DNA of 64,000 nucleotides, taken from assembly GCA_019828545.1 (NCBI GenBank), contig JACVRA010000148.1:248001-312000 (forward strand), in the 5' to 3' direction. The translations under genes and the position numbers were made by a program. This stretch comes from Paracamarosporium sp. OC-R06-R3 (Eukaryota; Ascomycota; Dothideomycetes; Pleosporales; Didymosphaeriaceae). The notes under the pieces were generated by a model. That model made no database searches. It saw only the letters and a program-made list of their open reading frames with translations, and had not been told where the DNA came from. Of this stretch, positions 10,972 to 22,462 are shown in pieces (the stretch's first letter is position 1; each line of letters begins with the position of its first letter).

Positions 10972-12298
10972 TTACACGCTGTCCCCCGCCCTCTTCTCAC
11001 TCGCACCCTTGATGAACCCCGACAGATCGCCCACTACTCTCACGTCAGCTCATACCCCAACGCATCTACATCTGCATTCACTTACCCGGGATCTCGAACG
11101 GAAAGTCCAAGCTAGCCAGCATGATGGCAATGAAGATCCACCACCCGAATATGCACGTGGCGAATGCACACGCACCGCCTGCGGTCTGCAGCCTACCGGA
11201 AAGAGCAACGTTGCCGTTGTTTGCTTCCCAGAAGGAGCCGGCGAGTAGAGAGAAAGTGAGGGTCAGGGTCAGGAAGATCATGAAGAAGCACATGTTTGTG
11301 CGGAGCGAGCAGATCAGGTAGACGAAGCAGAGCATGGCCATGGCAAGGAAGAAGAATGCTGGTAACAGAGATCAGTATACTTATGTTTTACACAGGGTGG
11401 CTAGAGACATACCGTAACTGGAGCGGAAGCCAACGGTTGCAAGGCCGTCGGCGGGATTGCTCGTCGTCGAGTATGCGCCGTATGCGTTGTAGAAGGGCTG
11501 GAGGGTGGCCGCCCAGCCGAGCCAGAAGGCGCCGAAAGAGCCGAAGACGACAAAAGGGAAGGTGTTTCCAATGAGGAACTGTGTAGAGGTCAGTCTCAGA
11601 TGACAGTGTATAGCAGTGTTTGTCGTACTTCACCAAGAGAACCGAGTACCATGAGAAGACCACCAAAGAAGTAGTATGTGCCAGTCCCTGCAGCGCCTAC
11701 GACAACATGCAATCAGTACGGCTCGCTCACGTCTTCCCACTCAAACAGTGACTCACCGTTTCCACCTGCGCCTCGCCAGCCCATCAGATCCATACTCAGA
11801 GGCATCAGGGAAAGCAGAAAACCAAGAAGCGCACTAAGAGGTCAGAAGCAGCATCAATCAGGCTCGAATGTGGACGTACAGAGGCGTTGGGTTACCGACT
11901 GTCCTTCGCAGGTCACCGTGTACCTTGGTCTGCGGAGAGAGATAGAGCTTCTCAAACAACTCAGGCGTGATCGAGATACTGCCAGCCGTTCGTATCTTCC
12001 TGAGCGCCGTCTGGGAATCCTGGCTAACATCCAAATGCTGATGGTACCCGTTGCTATACGCGCCTGCCTGATCGTTAACGTCGGAGGGAGGAACGTGGTT
12101 GGGAGGTATACTACCATTGCTGAAGTCCTTCTCTAACGGAACAGACAGGTCTGGCGTGGGCACCGTCAGATTCTCATTGTTCCGCGTTCGATCGTAGAGA
12201 TCCGCATGGTCACCTCCCACACCGCCTCTATTGACCTCAGGCCCGGCAAGGTTCTCGTTGTTCAGCGTCCTCTCGCGGAGACTCTCGTGGTGTGCCAT
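10972..12298 (-). CDS. Acetate transporter, Gpr1/Fun34/YaaH (AceTr) family, 354 aa
   Basis: Six exons (11880-12298, 11757-11833, 11629-11696, 11413-11578, 11086-11358, 10972-11033) join in frame. A hydrophilic N-terminal region of about 135 residues precedes the family signature GNPTPLALLGF (family consensus NPAPLGL). Six hydrophobic helices follow, including MPLSMDLMGW, YYFFGGLLMVLGSLGEFLIG, TFPFVVFGSFGAFWLGWAA and FFFLAMAMLCFVYLICSLR. The short last exon supplies a C-terminus VGDLSGFIKGASEKR that is typical of fungal members. These proteins import acetate and related monocarboxylates, or affect ammonia export and development. Here the Ala of NPAPL is Thr. The start was chosen at MAHHESLRER; an in-frame ATG further upstream (12394) would add a hydrophobic leader not expected in the family. 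Confidence 0.88.
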
Positions 12299-14308
12299 GT
12301 TGAGAATGCAACGAACACTTTGAAAAACACTAGGGAAAGGGGTAAGAAGCGGACTTGGAAATAAGTCTGCTATATCAATAATCGCCACAACCACTTATGT
12401 TCACCAAGTCCGGGGTGGAAGCAGGGTGCGGGTGGTTCGAGTTGAACAAAGGCCGGCCTCCGGCATTCTCATATACTTCTAATGCAGCGCCGCAACGGCT
12501 CGGGGCGGAACAGTGGACAGATTCGAGGATTGGTTATAGCCTGCATGTTATCCCTTGTGGCGGCGATCAGCCCAGCTCAGACTCGTACTGGAGCAATGGC
12601 GAGGCTAGGCGGAGGGGCTGACTTGTGGTCTAGTATACTCCCGGTAGGAGCACGGCTGTGAGTGGTCGCGGATCCTCGCGAGCGAACATGGCATGGTCAT
12701 GGTCCGACGTGGCATTAGCGTTTGGGCGTTCTCCTATTTCGACTTCTGGTATCAACATTGTTGGCATAGTCAGAGAGAGGAGCACATGGCACGATTTATA
12801 TCCAGCATTTCCAGATTACTTATTGTCACTTATGATGAGTATTGAATCTCTGATTAACGGAGTGTATAGACTCTGCTGACAGTCCTGTGTGTAGTAATGT
12901 GGAAACGGCCAGGCATCTTCGATAGTTGGATGATGCAGCAGTCGGGTAGCTAAACTGCGATTGGCGAGAAGAGGATTAGAGCCGGCAGTGCGGAGAGTGT
13001 GAGTGGAGCTGGCACGCGGAGAAGTCTGGGGATGATGCGGAGAGTGGCCGGATTCGATGGCCGCAGGGAAAACACTGACTAGAACGCTTCCATCCCTGGT
13101 CGGTACGGAGATGTTTGCGGGGAAGCTGGCGTGGCTGTGGACCAGCTAGACTTGAAGCTGTGCAAGCGTCGCTCCCCATGTTGTTGCTAAGTATTGAGAT
13201 GATGCATTTGTTCGTGGCGATCGTCGAGCGTTGTGCTGTATCGCTACCATCGACCGCAAGCACCTAGGCTTCCTGCTTGACTCGTTTCGCAGTCTCACTT
13301 CTAGAAGCCGGTATACTTGCTCTACAACAACGCCCGCTGCGCCGACATACTAACGCAGTCGAGCGTGTCAGCTTCGGACGGGCGGTGATTCCAGGAGCTT
13401 GGGTGGTGTGATGCTGAGTTGGCGAGTCGTTGCGTTGCGGTCATCCGAGGTGCGCCTTCCGCTTTCCGCGGCGCTTAAACTTAGTTTGGCGGACAATGGG
13501 ATGTGAGGGAGCTACGCTTTAGTTACCCGTTTAATACCACATCGATCGCGCCGGAGACGATCCGAGACCCTATCGAGATGCCTACTTGTCGGAATTAAGG
13601 GAAAGTCTTGGGCCGTTAGACGAAAGCAAGAGTGATCAGGTGACGAATTCCGGGAGATCTAGAGCACAGCACTCAGGTACTAAGCGCTTGGCTTGGACGC
13701 CTTGACAATTGTTCATGAGAGCTAGCTATTCTTAATGCAAGTTGTGAAAGTCCCCAAGGATTGTTTGGAAGTATACTATTCTCTAAACGTCGCCCAAAAA
13801 ACAACTTAACATCGTAGACGGATCGTGCTCGCCTCACTTCAAGCTCTCTATGTGCTAATCACACTTCATGAGATTCTTTGCAAGAAATGCTAACGTTCTT
13901 TTCTGCGAATTTAAGAATGAGACATCACACGTGTAGTCTTGCTACTGAATCAAAGCTTGCTATTCGATCAACCGTATGCCACAGCTTAGCACCCAGAGCA
14001 AGCAGCAAGCTCGTTCACCCATCAATCATCTCTTATACCCAACATATCAATCCAACCAACCGACAAAGCTCACTTCACCAACATGACCAGGGTATCGCTG
14101 CGCGCGTATTATTATCATTGAATTGAGATTATCCAAACGTATGCTACAAACCAGACCGTCCAGGCGCTGATACCCCAAAAGAACAAACGCCCAAAATGGC
14201 ACATCCACCAATAAAAACCTCTTCGCCCCCTCTAAGCGCGTAACATTAACACTAAACATAAGTTGAAAGGTATCACCGTTCCACGTTCTCATCTCCTAGC
14301 TAACGCAC
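12299..14308. other. Intergenic region of about 2 kb
   Basis: No gene recognised on either strand. All open frames are short and without family resemblance. It holds the promoter of the acetate transporter on the left and the 3' region of the NZF gene on the right. Confidence 0.45.
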
Positions 14309-16210
14309 CTACTCATCCTCTCTCTCGCCCCAAACACCGGCCTCCTCCCTAGCAACAGCATCCAAGTCCACCATGCCTCGCATCCCCCTCCCTTCATCCT
14401 CGTCATCGTCGCTATCCTCGCCCCGCCCGATAACCTCCTCCCTGCTTACCTCCCCCCATCCCGCATCCTCCTCGTCGCGATCATGCACTATAGGAGGCGA
14501 CACGGGGACGTAATCGTCCATGAGGTTCTGCGGTAGGCCGAGGGGCGTGGGGCGGCGAGCTGCGGAGGAGGAAGAGACGGGTGGTGGGGTTAGGGGCATG
14601 AGTGTTAGTTCGGGGTGCTGGGAGAGAGGGGGTGCGTTGTTGTCTGGGGGTGTTTGCGGGGCGATGGTTGGCGAGGTTGGAGGGGAGATGGAGGGTGTGC
14701 GGGTGCGGGTTGGTTGTTTGGGTGGCGGGGCTTCTGCTGCGACTGCTTTTGATGCTACTTTTGATGCTGCTTCTGCTGCTTTTGGTGCAGTATGTGGTAC
14801 CTGCGGTGCTTCCGCGTCGCCGGGTAGGGGTCCGTTGAAGCGCCGTTCATTGACCGGTAGTTTCGCAGGCTGCTCTGGGGGCTGCTGCTGTGGGGCAAAC
14901 GGCGAGATGGAATACAGCGTTGAGCCGAGACCGAGACTATACCTATTCACCTTGTTCAGCAGGCCAGGCCGCTCTTCCTTCTTCGCCTCCTCAGCTCGCG
15001 AATTCGAAGGCATCGACGCCGAATGCGCGTGACTTGGTTTTGTGGCTTTTTGTTGCACGGGACTAGGCGGTTTCGTGATCACTGTCTCTGGAAGGGCGCT
15101 TTGACACATCTCACAGGTTGTTAGCTCGGGATGGTTCAAGAACGTGCATGCCGGGCACTGCTTCTTCTGAACTGGTGACGGCGATCGGGCGTTTGGAGTA
15201 GCATTGTGCGGCTCTACCTGTGGAGGGAGCGCTTGTCGAGGTGCTGTGTCATGGGTGCCAGGCATTTCGTATCCAGGCGTGTACCGCTGAGACACTCTGG
15301 ACGTATGGTGGCGCCTCGGCGCCGATGTGTTAGGGTTCGACGGTCTCCTTTGCGTGCTCTGTGGCGTTGCTCCTCCTGGCGTTGGATCGATTAACACGGC
15401 GACCTGGACATCTCTGGAGGTTCCACACTTCAAGCATCGGCACTGCCGTACCACACTTCTCGCTACCGTGTTCTGCACATCACCTGGGGAGTCAAACCGG
15501 ATCTCGAAATGATCTGGCTCCCCGAACCCCTTCACCACGCTCTTCCTAGCAGGTGCGTGTACAAAGCCAACACCATTCGACACAATAGGGCGTATAGGCT
15601 CCACCGGCCCGGTAAGGATGTGATCCGCAAACGGGACCAACATGAGCGTGCCAGCAGCACTTTTCAACGTTTGAGCAACTTCGGGCTTCAGCGAGAAGTC
15701 ATCCACAGCACGCAGCGACCGGAAATACTTGAAGAACATGTACCCATACCACTGTCGTACCTGTACACCCTGCTGCAACAACTCTTTCGGCAAGTTAGCC
15801 GGTGCCGGGCTCGGCCACAACCTATCAATGAGATGTTTCTCCTTCAACGCCTTTCGAACAATCAAATCGCCTCTACAGGACTCATACAGTTTTTTCTCCA
15901 AGCGCTCATGCACTCTGTACTTCGAGTACCGGACGACAATGCCTCGAACGAACGCTGGATCCAGGTTCCATTTCCGGATGCAGTAGTCCAGGGCCTCGAG
16001 GTCGGCGTGTGCTCGCGGGTCGGCGGGTCGGAAGGACGATGGTGAGAGCTCGTCGCCCATGGCTAGCCAGCGCTTGGGCTGTCTAGGCACTGCTTCGGCG
16101 GTTGACGCGAAGATCCAGCGTATGGGCGCATATTCGGCTTTGAAGTAGTTGTAGATGAAGTCGAGGAAGTCGGCTTCGCTAAGTGGTAATGGTCCGCGGG
16201 GTAAATCCAT
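14309..16210 (-). CDS. RanBP2/NZF-type zinc-finger protein, 633 aa
   Basis: Single-exon frame. The N-terminal 220 residues are a helical globular region without a family I recognise (starts MDLPRGPLPLSEADFLDFIYNYF). A CRCLKC motif lies near residue 260. A Cys4 finger, CPACTFLNHPELTTCEMC, lies near residue 355. It has the C-x2-C-TF-x-N-x6-C-x2-C pattern of Npl4-type zinc fingers, where the Thr-Phe pair contacts ubiquitin in known examples. The rest is disordered and rich in Pro, Ser and Ala, ending in an acidic stretch (DSDDDEDEGRG). Ubiquitin binding is an inference from the finger. It is not Vps36, because no GLUE or Snf8-like domain is visible. Neighbouring genes give no functional hint. 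Confidence 0.7.
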   Translation of the reverse strand: MDLPRGPLPLSEADFLDFIYNYFKAEYAPIRWIFASTAEAVPRQPKRWLAMGDELSPSSFRPADPRAHADLEALDYCIRKWNLDPAFVRGIVVRYSKYRVHERLEKKLYESCRGDLIVRKALKEKHLIDRLWPSPAPANLPKELLQQGVQVRQWYGYMFFKYFRSLRAVDDFSLKPEVAQTLKSAAGTLMLVPFADHILTGPVEPIRPIVSNGVGFVHAPARKSVVKGFGEPDHFEIRFDSPGDVQNTVARSVVRQCRCLKCGTSRDVQVAVLIDPTPGGATPQSTQRRPSNPNTSAPRRHHTSRVSQRYTPGYEMPGTHDTAPRQALPPQVEPHNATPNARSPSPVQKKQCPACTFLNHPELTTCEMCQSALPETVITKPPSPVQQKATKPSHAHSASMPSNSRAEEAKKEERPGLLNKVNRYSLGLGSTLYSISPFAPQQQPPEQPAKLPVNERRFNGPLPGDAEAPQVPHTAPKAAEAASKVASKAVAAEAPPPKQPTRTRTPSISPPTSPTIAPQTPPDNNAPPLSQHPELTLMPLTPPPVSSSSAARRPTPLGLPQNLMDDYVPVSPPIVHDRDEEDAGWGEVSREEVIGRGEDSDDDEDEGRGMRGMVDLDAVAREEAGVWGEREDE

Positions 16211-16810
16211 CTTTCTTGCAATGCTGGATATATCAATACCAGTCTTGAGATGCTATGCGTGGAGCAGCCTCAACCTCTCCGGGTGGGTGCAAAAGAGCAG
16301 ATGAGGACTGGATGCTGGATGTGAGGTGGGAAAAGCCACTACGCTGATTGAACAGTAAAGTTGCTGCCTGGGGGCAGTAGAAGACTACGTGTGCAACGCA
16401 GCCGTGCGTTTATCAGAATCGTTACGCGCCACGCCACCTCGTGATGTCTTTTGCGCGTGGACAAGCTTGGTCCAATCGCATGGCTCACGGATGCGTGCGT
16501 TTTGAGGTTCCTTCACCGGAGCAACGTCATCGGGTGTGGCTGTGCAGGGTGCGCCACTCAACGTTGAAGAAGCGAATGTACATGTATAAGGCGATACGCC
16601 CGTAAGCTACAGCCAATTTCAAGAACTCCCAATATGCCCTTCTATACAATTGACAAACAACTGTTTCAACCAACGCCGTCGCCATGCTTATGCGCTGTAA
16701 TATACACCCACATCCGGCAATGCGAAAATGACGATTTTGAGAAGCTTTTGGCTCCGAATGGGTATCAAGCAGAAAAGTCACCACCAAGCTCACTATATCT
16801 TCAATGTCCT
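16211..16810. other. Intergenic region
   Basis: Promoter side of the NZF gene and 3' flank of the mannosidase gene. Nothing else recognised. Confidence 0.5.
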
Positions 16811-18682
16811 CTATCCCCTCCTCGTCCCTGTCTTCTGGGGAACTGGCCTGCGGAAAGGATGGGCTTCCGTGTTGAAGACCCAGTCGTCTAAGCTGATCAT
16901 GTCCGGGGGACTGAAGATCAGATAAAAGTACTTTAGCGTCTCGCCGAACCAGAAGCTCTCCATCTTGTTCTCCGGCTCAGCTGGCGGATCGGCAGTGACG
17001 TCGAAAACCTGCCCGTTCGCGTAGGGCGTCTGGGTGGCTCTGACGACAGAGACAAACATATCCCACGCGTGGTCGAGATACTCTTCATGTCCGGTGATGC
17101 GATACATAATCATGACAGATTCAATAGCTTCAGGTCGCAAGAGATAGCGCTTGTCGCGTAGAGATGTGAAACCGGGTGGTAGCTTCTCCTTCTCCACGGC
17201 CTTTTGAAAGGCCTCGTGGTCGTGGCCGTAGTTATGGCGGAGGACTTCTTCTTCCCAGAAGGAGGCGTTCCACGGACAATTTGTGCGCGACGCGCAGGGC
17301 GCAATGTTGAAGATCTCAGGCATGACACCGCTGGGCATCGAGTGGTAGGCATAAATGCAACCTTCAGTAAGCTTCGCACCCAGGTCGATGTGGTGTTGGT
17401 CCGGCATGAGGCGTCCCCCGAGTGCAAACATGCCACCGATGAAGCAGGTCAGATGCTGCATCTCTGGATCTAATTTGATGTTTTCGCCCGCGATGGTCAC
17501 GTCGCCGCTGAAGAGTAGGTCTTTGCCTGGCTCGGTATCAGGAAGCATGGGTCGGAAAAGCATGTGCTTGTCGATCATCGCGCTGGAGTCCTTCCATAGC
17601 TTCTCATATACTGGCTCGAGGCCTCCGAGAAGGGCAAACATCTTCGGGAAGTACTCGTAGGAGCTGTCTGCCATGGCACCTGCTGTGAAGGTCGTGCCAA
17701 TGACCTGCTCCTTGTATGCGTTGATCCAGATCGGGAACAAGCCTGGAATGTTCGTCTCGTTCTGGGCGCGATCCAGGAAAGAAGTGACTTTTGCGACAAC
17801 ATCATAGTATTTGTTCTCCTGCGTGACCTGGGCCAGTCGCGTAAACTCCATGGTAAGGGACCCGAGGGCCGCAAAGCAGATGCTGCTGTCCGCATTGAAA
17901 CCGCTCTTGTTCTTCGCATTCTCCAGCATGAGCCGATCCAGAGGAAAGTTGTTGGGTTTGGTGTCAAATGCACGGTAGAGCATCTCGCCCAACTGTATCG
18001 CCTTTTCCAGCAACACCTTCTCACGGCTCAGATCGTATGCAGAGAGCAGCCCGCCCAAGTATCGGATCGTCGTCTCAAACACGCTGATTGTAACGGACTC
18101 TGATACGCCAAAGTCAATGGCCGCTACGGCCTCGACGGCCTCGTAGAACTCCTTCTTGAAGCCCATGATCCACAGCGTGTCCAGCGCATCCACAAGTGTC
18201 GCGCCCCAGCCCCCAAACGACTCAGTGCCTTTGCCAGTAATCGGCGCAAGTTCATCCTGACCCCATGCAAAGACGCGGTAGTTTTCCCAACTGCGCTGAA
18301 ACTCCTCCCGGACAGCGACCCGTCGCGCCTCTCGCTTCGCCTTTTGCGACGATGTTTCCGGCGGGAAGTCGAACTGCACTTTCGGCAGCTTCTTGGGAGT
18401 GCCTATGGGCAGCTGTGTGTATTCGGCGATCTTGTGCCTGAACGGCGCAGTCCGCCAGTCGAACGAATCTCTTGCGACGAAGCCGTCAACGTTTGCGCGA
18501 TCGTTCATGTATGCCTCGTGCTGTTCGAAGGGAACAGCGAGCGGGTCGCCAGGCCCGTTGAAGATGTATATAGTGGCGAATATGAATGCGACGACGAAGG
18601 CGTACGAGAGGTTTCGTTTGTGGCGGCGCGACAACGGCTGGTTCGGGACCGTCCGGCGTGGCATCTTGATTCTGGGATGCAT
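16811..18682 (-). CDS. Class I alpha-1,2-mannosidase (GH47), type II membrane protein, about 623 aa
   Basis: A short basic N-terminus precedes one hydrophobic helix (about residues 25-42, LSYAFVVAFIFATIYIF), giving a type II signal anchor for ER or Golgi. The catalytic (alpha/alpha)7 domain follows. It has GGWGATLVDALDTLWIMG (about 155-172), GLFPIWIN, the substrate-site motif ADSSYEYFPK, a HLTCFIGGM segment and the C-terminal FNTEAHPF, whose Thr co-ordinates the essential calcium in this family. GH47 enzymes trim mannose from N-glycans during glycoprotein maturation and ER quality control. The ATG at 18682 and one at 18664 (MPRRTV) are both plausible starts and do not change the domain content. 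Single exon. Confidence 0.93.
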   Translation of the reverse strand: MHPRIKMPRRTVPNQPLSRRHKRNLSYAFVVAFIFATIYIFNGPGDPLAVPFEQHEAYMNDRANVDGFVARDSFDWRTAPFRHKIAEYTQLPIGTPKKLPKVQFDFPPETSSQKAKREARRVAVREEFQRSWENYRVFAWGQDELAPITGKGTESFGGWGATLVDALDTLWIMGFKKEFYEAVEAVAAIDFGVSESVTISVFETTIRYLGGLLSAYDLSREKVLLEKAIQLGEMLYRAFDTKPNNFPLDRLMLENAKNKSGFNADSSICFAALGSLTMEFTRLAQVTQENKYYDVVAKVTSFLDRAQNETNIPGLFPIWINAYKEQVIGTTFTAGAMADSSYEYFPKMFALLGGLEPVYEKLWKDSSAMIDKHMLFRPMLPDTEPGKDLLFSGDVTIAGENIKLDPEMQHLTCFIGGMFALGGRLMPDQHHIDLGAKLTEGCIYAYHSMPSGVMPEIFNIAPCASRTNCPWNASFWEEEVLRHNYGHDHEAFQKAVEKEKLPPGFTSLRDKRYLLRPEAIESVMIMYRITGHEEYLDHAWDMFVSVVRATQTPYANGQVFDVTADPPAEPENKMESFWFGETLKYFYLIFSPPDMISLDDWVFNTEAHPFRRPVPQKTGTRRG

Positions 18683-19737
18683 GGTGGGAAAGGAAAGGAA
18701 GGAACGGCTCCTTCTACGCTGTACGAGAGGCTCGAGGGTGGGTTGGTATTAATCGTTCCTGTGCACAGTTGCTGGGCGCCTTCACGCCCCCGGTTGCTCA
18801 CGACGACAGGGACAACGTATGAAGACGACGCCAACGAATGAAAAATGCAGCATAGGATCTGCAATCGCACGTAAACCTAGGTGCTAGGTAACTAAGGAGT
18901 GAACAGAGCAGAACAGGAAAGGAGAAGAAGAGGACACATTGGCGTCGGGAATCCAATGGTGCTGTTGTTCGTCTAAGCTGCCAAGCAGGAACAGAGCGGT
19001 GCGCGCAGGCTGAGTTCGCATTGCCGGAGAAGGCAGGAGCATGACTCTCTGGCTGTCTTGTGCGGAGCTGCTAGTTTATGAAAATGGGTACTTTAGGGTG
19101 CGCGGAGACGCTGGCCCAGAGACTGTGTTGCATTTCGCGTGCCAGGGACCACTGGCATGCCGCCGTTTAGATGGCCACTTTATCGACAGCTGACCCGCTC
19201 CGGCAAGTGTTGCCGTCGCCAACCTGGCCCCAGAACTTCACCCGTCCGTGAAGCAAACAACTAGTGTGACTGAGGCTGGCTTGTGCGAGATGAGATCCAT
19301 AATCGTCGCACCATGCTGTAGATTTACTGTAAAATGGGGTACGTTCTTCACCCGTTCCTACCATGAAACGAAATTACGGTAGATCTAAGCATGTTGTTGA
19401 TTATTCTATTTGCAGTCTCTAACGTCGTTCCCGCTTCTAACCCCTGCTTAACTATTGCTACGAATACTTTTACACATTTCGAGGGTCTTGCAGGGTAGTC
19501 CGAGTTCATCTGTAGGATGTGTACTACAGCGTCTCTTGGCGTGCGTTTTAAGCAAGCCATTGTAAAAAAGCTATATAACTACTAAATCGTATCAGGTTAT
19601 ATACTGTGCTTGGACCATGCGTATAGACCTTTTCGTCCCGTTTTGCGTTTCTTTCTACAATAAATAAAATGCCTTCTGGGCGGTTATTATGGCCCGTCAT
19701 ATTTAGATGACCAGTGGTGAGAATATCTAAACAAAAG
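18683..19737. other. Intergenic region
   Basis: Promoter side of the mannosidase gene and 3' flank of the NLR gene. AT content rises from about 19370 onward. No gene or structured element recognised. Confidence 0.45.
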
Positions 19738-22462
19738 CTACTTGAGCGTCAACGCAAGACCATCTTCTTGATGTCGTTGAGCACCGGCATCAAGTAGCAT
19801 CTTGACCACCTGCTCGTGCCTATGTTTTGAAGCAGCCTGGAGCGCGTTGCTATAATGGCCACCTTGAGCGTTGACCTCTGCTCCCTTCTCTAGGAGTAGC
19901 TTCACAATCTCCTGCTCACCCTGATATGAAGCAGCCTGGAGCGCGTTGCCGTAATAGCCACCCTGAGCGTTAACATCTGCTCCCTTCTCTAGGAGCAACT
20001 TTACAATCTTCTGCTCATGCCAACATGAAGCAGCCTGGAGCGCGTTACCGTAATAGCCACCCTGAGCGTTAACCTCTGCTCCCTTCTCTAGGAGCAACTC
20101 CACAATCTCCTGCTTACCCCTATATGAAGCAGTATGAAGCGCATTGCCGTAATCGCCACCCTGAGCGTTAACCTCTGCTCCTTTCTCTAGGAGCAGCTTC
20201 ACAATACTCTGAAAACCCCAATATGAAGCAGCCTGGAGCGCATTGCCGTAGACGCCACCCTGAACGTTGACNNNNNNNNNNNNNNNNNNNNNNNNNNNNN
20301 NNNNNNNNNNNNNNNNNNNNNNNNNNNNNNNNNNNNNNNNNNNNNNNNNNNNNNNNNNNNNNNNNNNNNNNNNNNNNNNNNNNNNNNNNNNNNNNNNNNN
20401 NNNNNNNNNNNNNNNNNNNNNNNNNNNNNNGCCGTAGACGCCACCCTGAACGTTGACCTTTGTTCCTTTCTCTAAGAGTAGCTCTACAATCTCTTGCTTA
20501 CCTGCAACTGAAGCAGCCTGCAGTGCGTTGCTGTAATAGCCACCCTGAGCGTTAACCTCTGCTCCTTTCTCTAGGAGCAACTCTACAATCTCTTGCTCAC
20601 CCTTATATGAAGCAGCCTGGAGTGCGTTGCCGTAGACGCCACCCTGAGCGTTGACCTTTGCTCCCTCCTTAGCTAGAATGGACCTCACCAAACTTCGATG
20701 TCCACGAAGTGATAACATGTAAAGAAGTCCTGCATCCATATTATCGTATAAGTCTTTACGTTCTTGGCCTCGTTCAGTTGCATGACGAAATGCTTTCCAC
20801 CATTCGAACCAGCCATTGTCTTCTTGCAGCCATTTCCCTATTCCGTCGGTGTTATCTCCGCATGCAGACAGTCCCTCATCCAAGACCTTCTCAGCATAAT
20901 CGAATATATAACCCGCTGCATAGCCCAGAAACGGATATTTGTAACGCAGTTCCTTGTGTGTCTCGTTCGTTTTTGTAGTGCTAACTTGATCGATGCACGA
21001 CCGACAGAGTACCCACAGTCGGTAATGGCTTGCACGAACAGGGTCTGGCTCTAGACTAGGGTCCAATGTCTGCAGCCTCCCGTTCCGGAGCAGGAAATCG
21101 CTAACTGATAGGTGAATGAATTGCACAATTCTCGCATGCCCGCTTCGTACCTCGACGAGGCCCCGGGACAGGTAGTTGATCCGGTTCTGCACAATGTCGT
21201 CCGTAGCGCTTGATCGAATCCATTGGTCCGTACATGTCGGATCCGTTCCGGCCTTCACGGCGAAGAAGAGCTCCGCTGGCTCTAGCGACCGCTGACTAAA
21301 CAGCACCCATTGCAGCATAAGCACCGTCCAAGCTATGTCCTCTCCTGTGCTTAAGAGAACTCCAAACACTTCCTCAAGTTCCTTTGGGATCTTCTGCAGT
21401 ATATCCCACATCTTACGCACATTCCCCTCTTTGTAAGCCTTGTTGAGCAGGGAGACGACGAGAACAACCCACATGAAGATGCCGCCAGCCTTTTTCTCAA
21501 TCTCGGCCTCAATTTTGTTATCTCGTTTATCCAGCTTTGCTTGGACGTATATGATAATATCTTTCAGGTGGTCTTTGTTGTTATCGACGGTCAGATCAAG
21601 GCACCCTTGAATACTTAGTTCTGGGTAATGACGCCTGGAGAGGCAAGTTCTCAGAGTAGTGCCGTAGCGTATCGCATTACTACTCAACGACTCGAGGAAC
21701 TCCACAACATGTTCCACGTCCACCCGATTGCACTCATCCAGCGCATCCACAAGAAGGATCAAAGGCCTCGATTCCTTCTGTCTGATGACAGAAGTTGTAA
21801 AAGCCTCTAGCTCTTGTAATCGCCACCTCCATTGCCCATCTCGACTGAGATGTTGTTTGTCGCGGAACTTGGTCAAGAATTGCTCAAAAATCACGTCGTC
21901 TTGTTTCACAAGCTGGTATACGATCGACCGTAGCATGCCTAGCGGTGTTTTCTCGAGGGCGCCTCCTTGAGCGTTGAAGAAGTACGCCACCCTCAGATGG
22001 TCGGGGAAGATCTCTTTGCAGTGGCCCAATGTATGCTTCATCAGCGTCGACTTACCCGCTCCCGGCTTGCCTTTAAGGCAGAGCACTCCTTTGTGGGTTG
22101 CGAGGTCGGCGCGCGTCCGCCATTTCTTGAACTCGGTGGTGCGGAATAGCCAGTCGCATGTGTCGTCGACGGCGTCGCATATGTCATGCTCACGATAGTC
22201 AATCTCGAGGAAGCCGAGGGAGCGGAGGCAGGCTGTGAAGTGTTAGCGTTCAGGACATATCATTGCAGGTCGAGCAGAGAGCGGCACAAGCCTTCTTAGC
22301 TCGGCTTTTTAACTTCTGCATATACTCACACGAGCGGTCGCTGACATCCTGGGCTCCGAGTCGAAGGTTATCAAGATGTTCGATGATTAGTTGTTTGCTG
22401 TCGTTTTGAGAAAAATACTGTCGGGAGCTGCGAGATCTTTCGCTAGACATGGACTGTGCCAT
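19738..22462 (-). CDS. NACHT-ankyrin NLR-like (STAND) protein, interrupted by an assembly gap
   Basis: Two exons (22330-22462 and 19738-22232) join in frame. A short 44-residue N-terminal extension leads into SCLRSLGFLEIDYREHDI, the usual lead-in to fungal NACHT domains. The NACHT NTPase shows Walker A GKPGAGKST (about residue 98) and Walker B LILLVDALDE (about residue 203). After a helical arm come at least eight 33-residue ankyrin repeats of the form GGxYGNALQAASxxGxQEIVELLLEKGAEVNAQ. The repeats are unusually alike. Unknown bases at 20272-20430 (159 n) fall inside them, flanked on both sides by the same 27-base sequence, so the true repeat number is not known. Such proteins act as cytosolic sensors in fungal non-self recognition and regulated cell death. 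It faces a HeLo-like gene 537 bp away, in divergent orientation. Confidence 0.88.
20272..20430. other. Assembly gap of 159 unknown bases within ankyrin repeats
   Basis: Runs of n. The 27 bases before and after are the same (GCCGTAGACGCCACCCTGAA plus CGTTGAC). The gap holds 53 codons, whereas a whole number of 33-residue repeats would need 24 or 57, so the gap length is only an estimate. Confidence 1.

Noticed and set aside
20199..20444. Open frame made mostly of unknown residues
   Set aside because: An artefact of the run of n; it lies out of frame with the ankyrin repeats.
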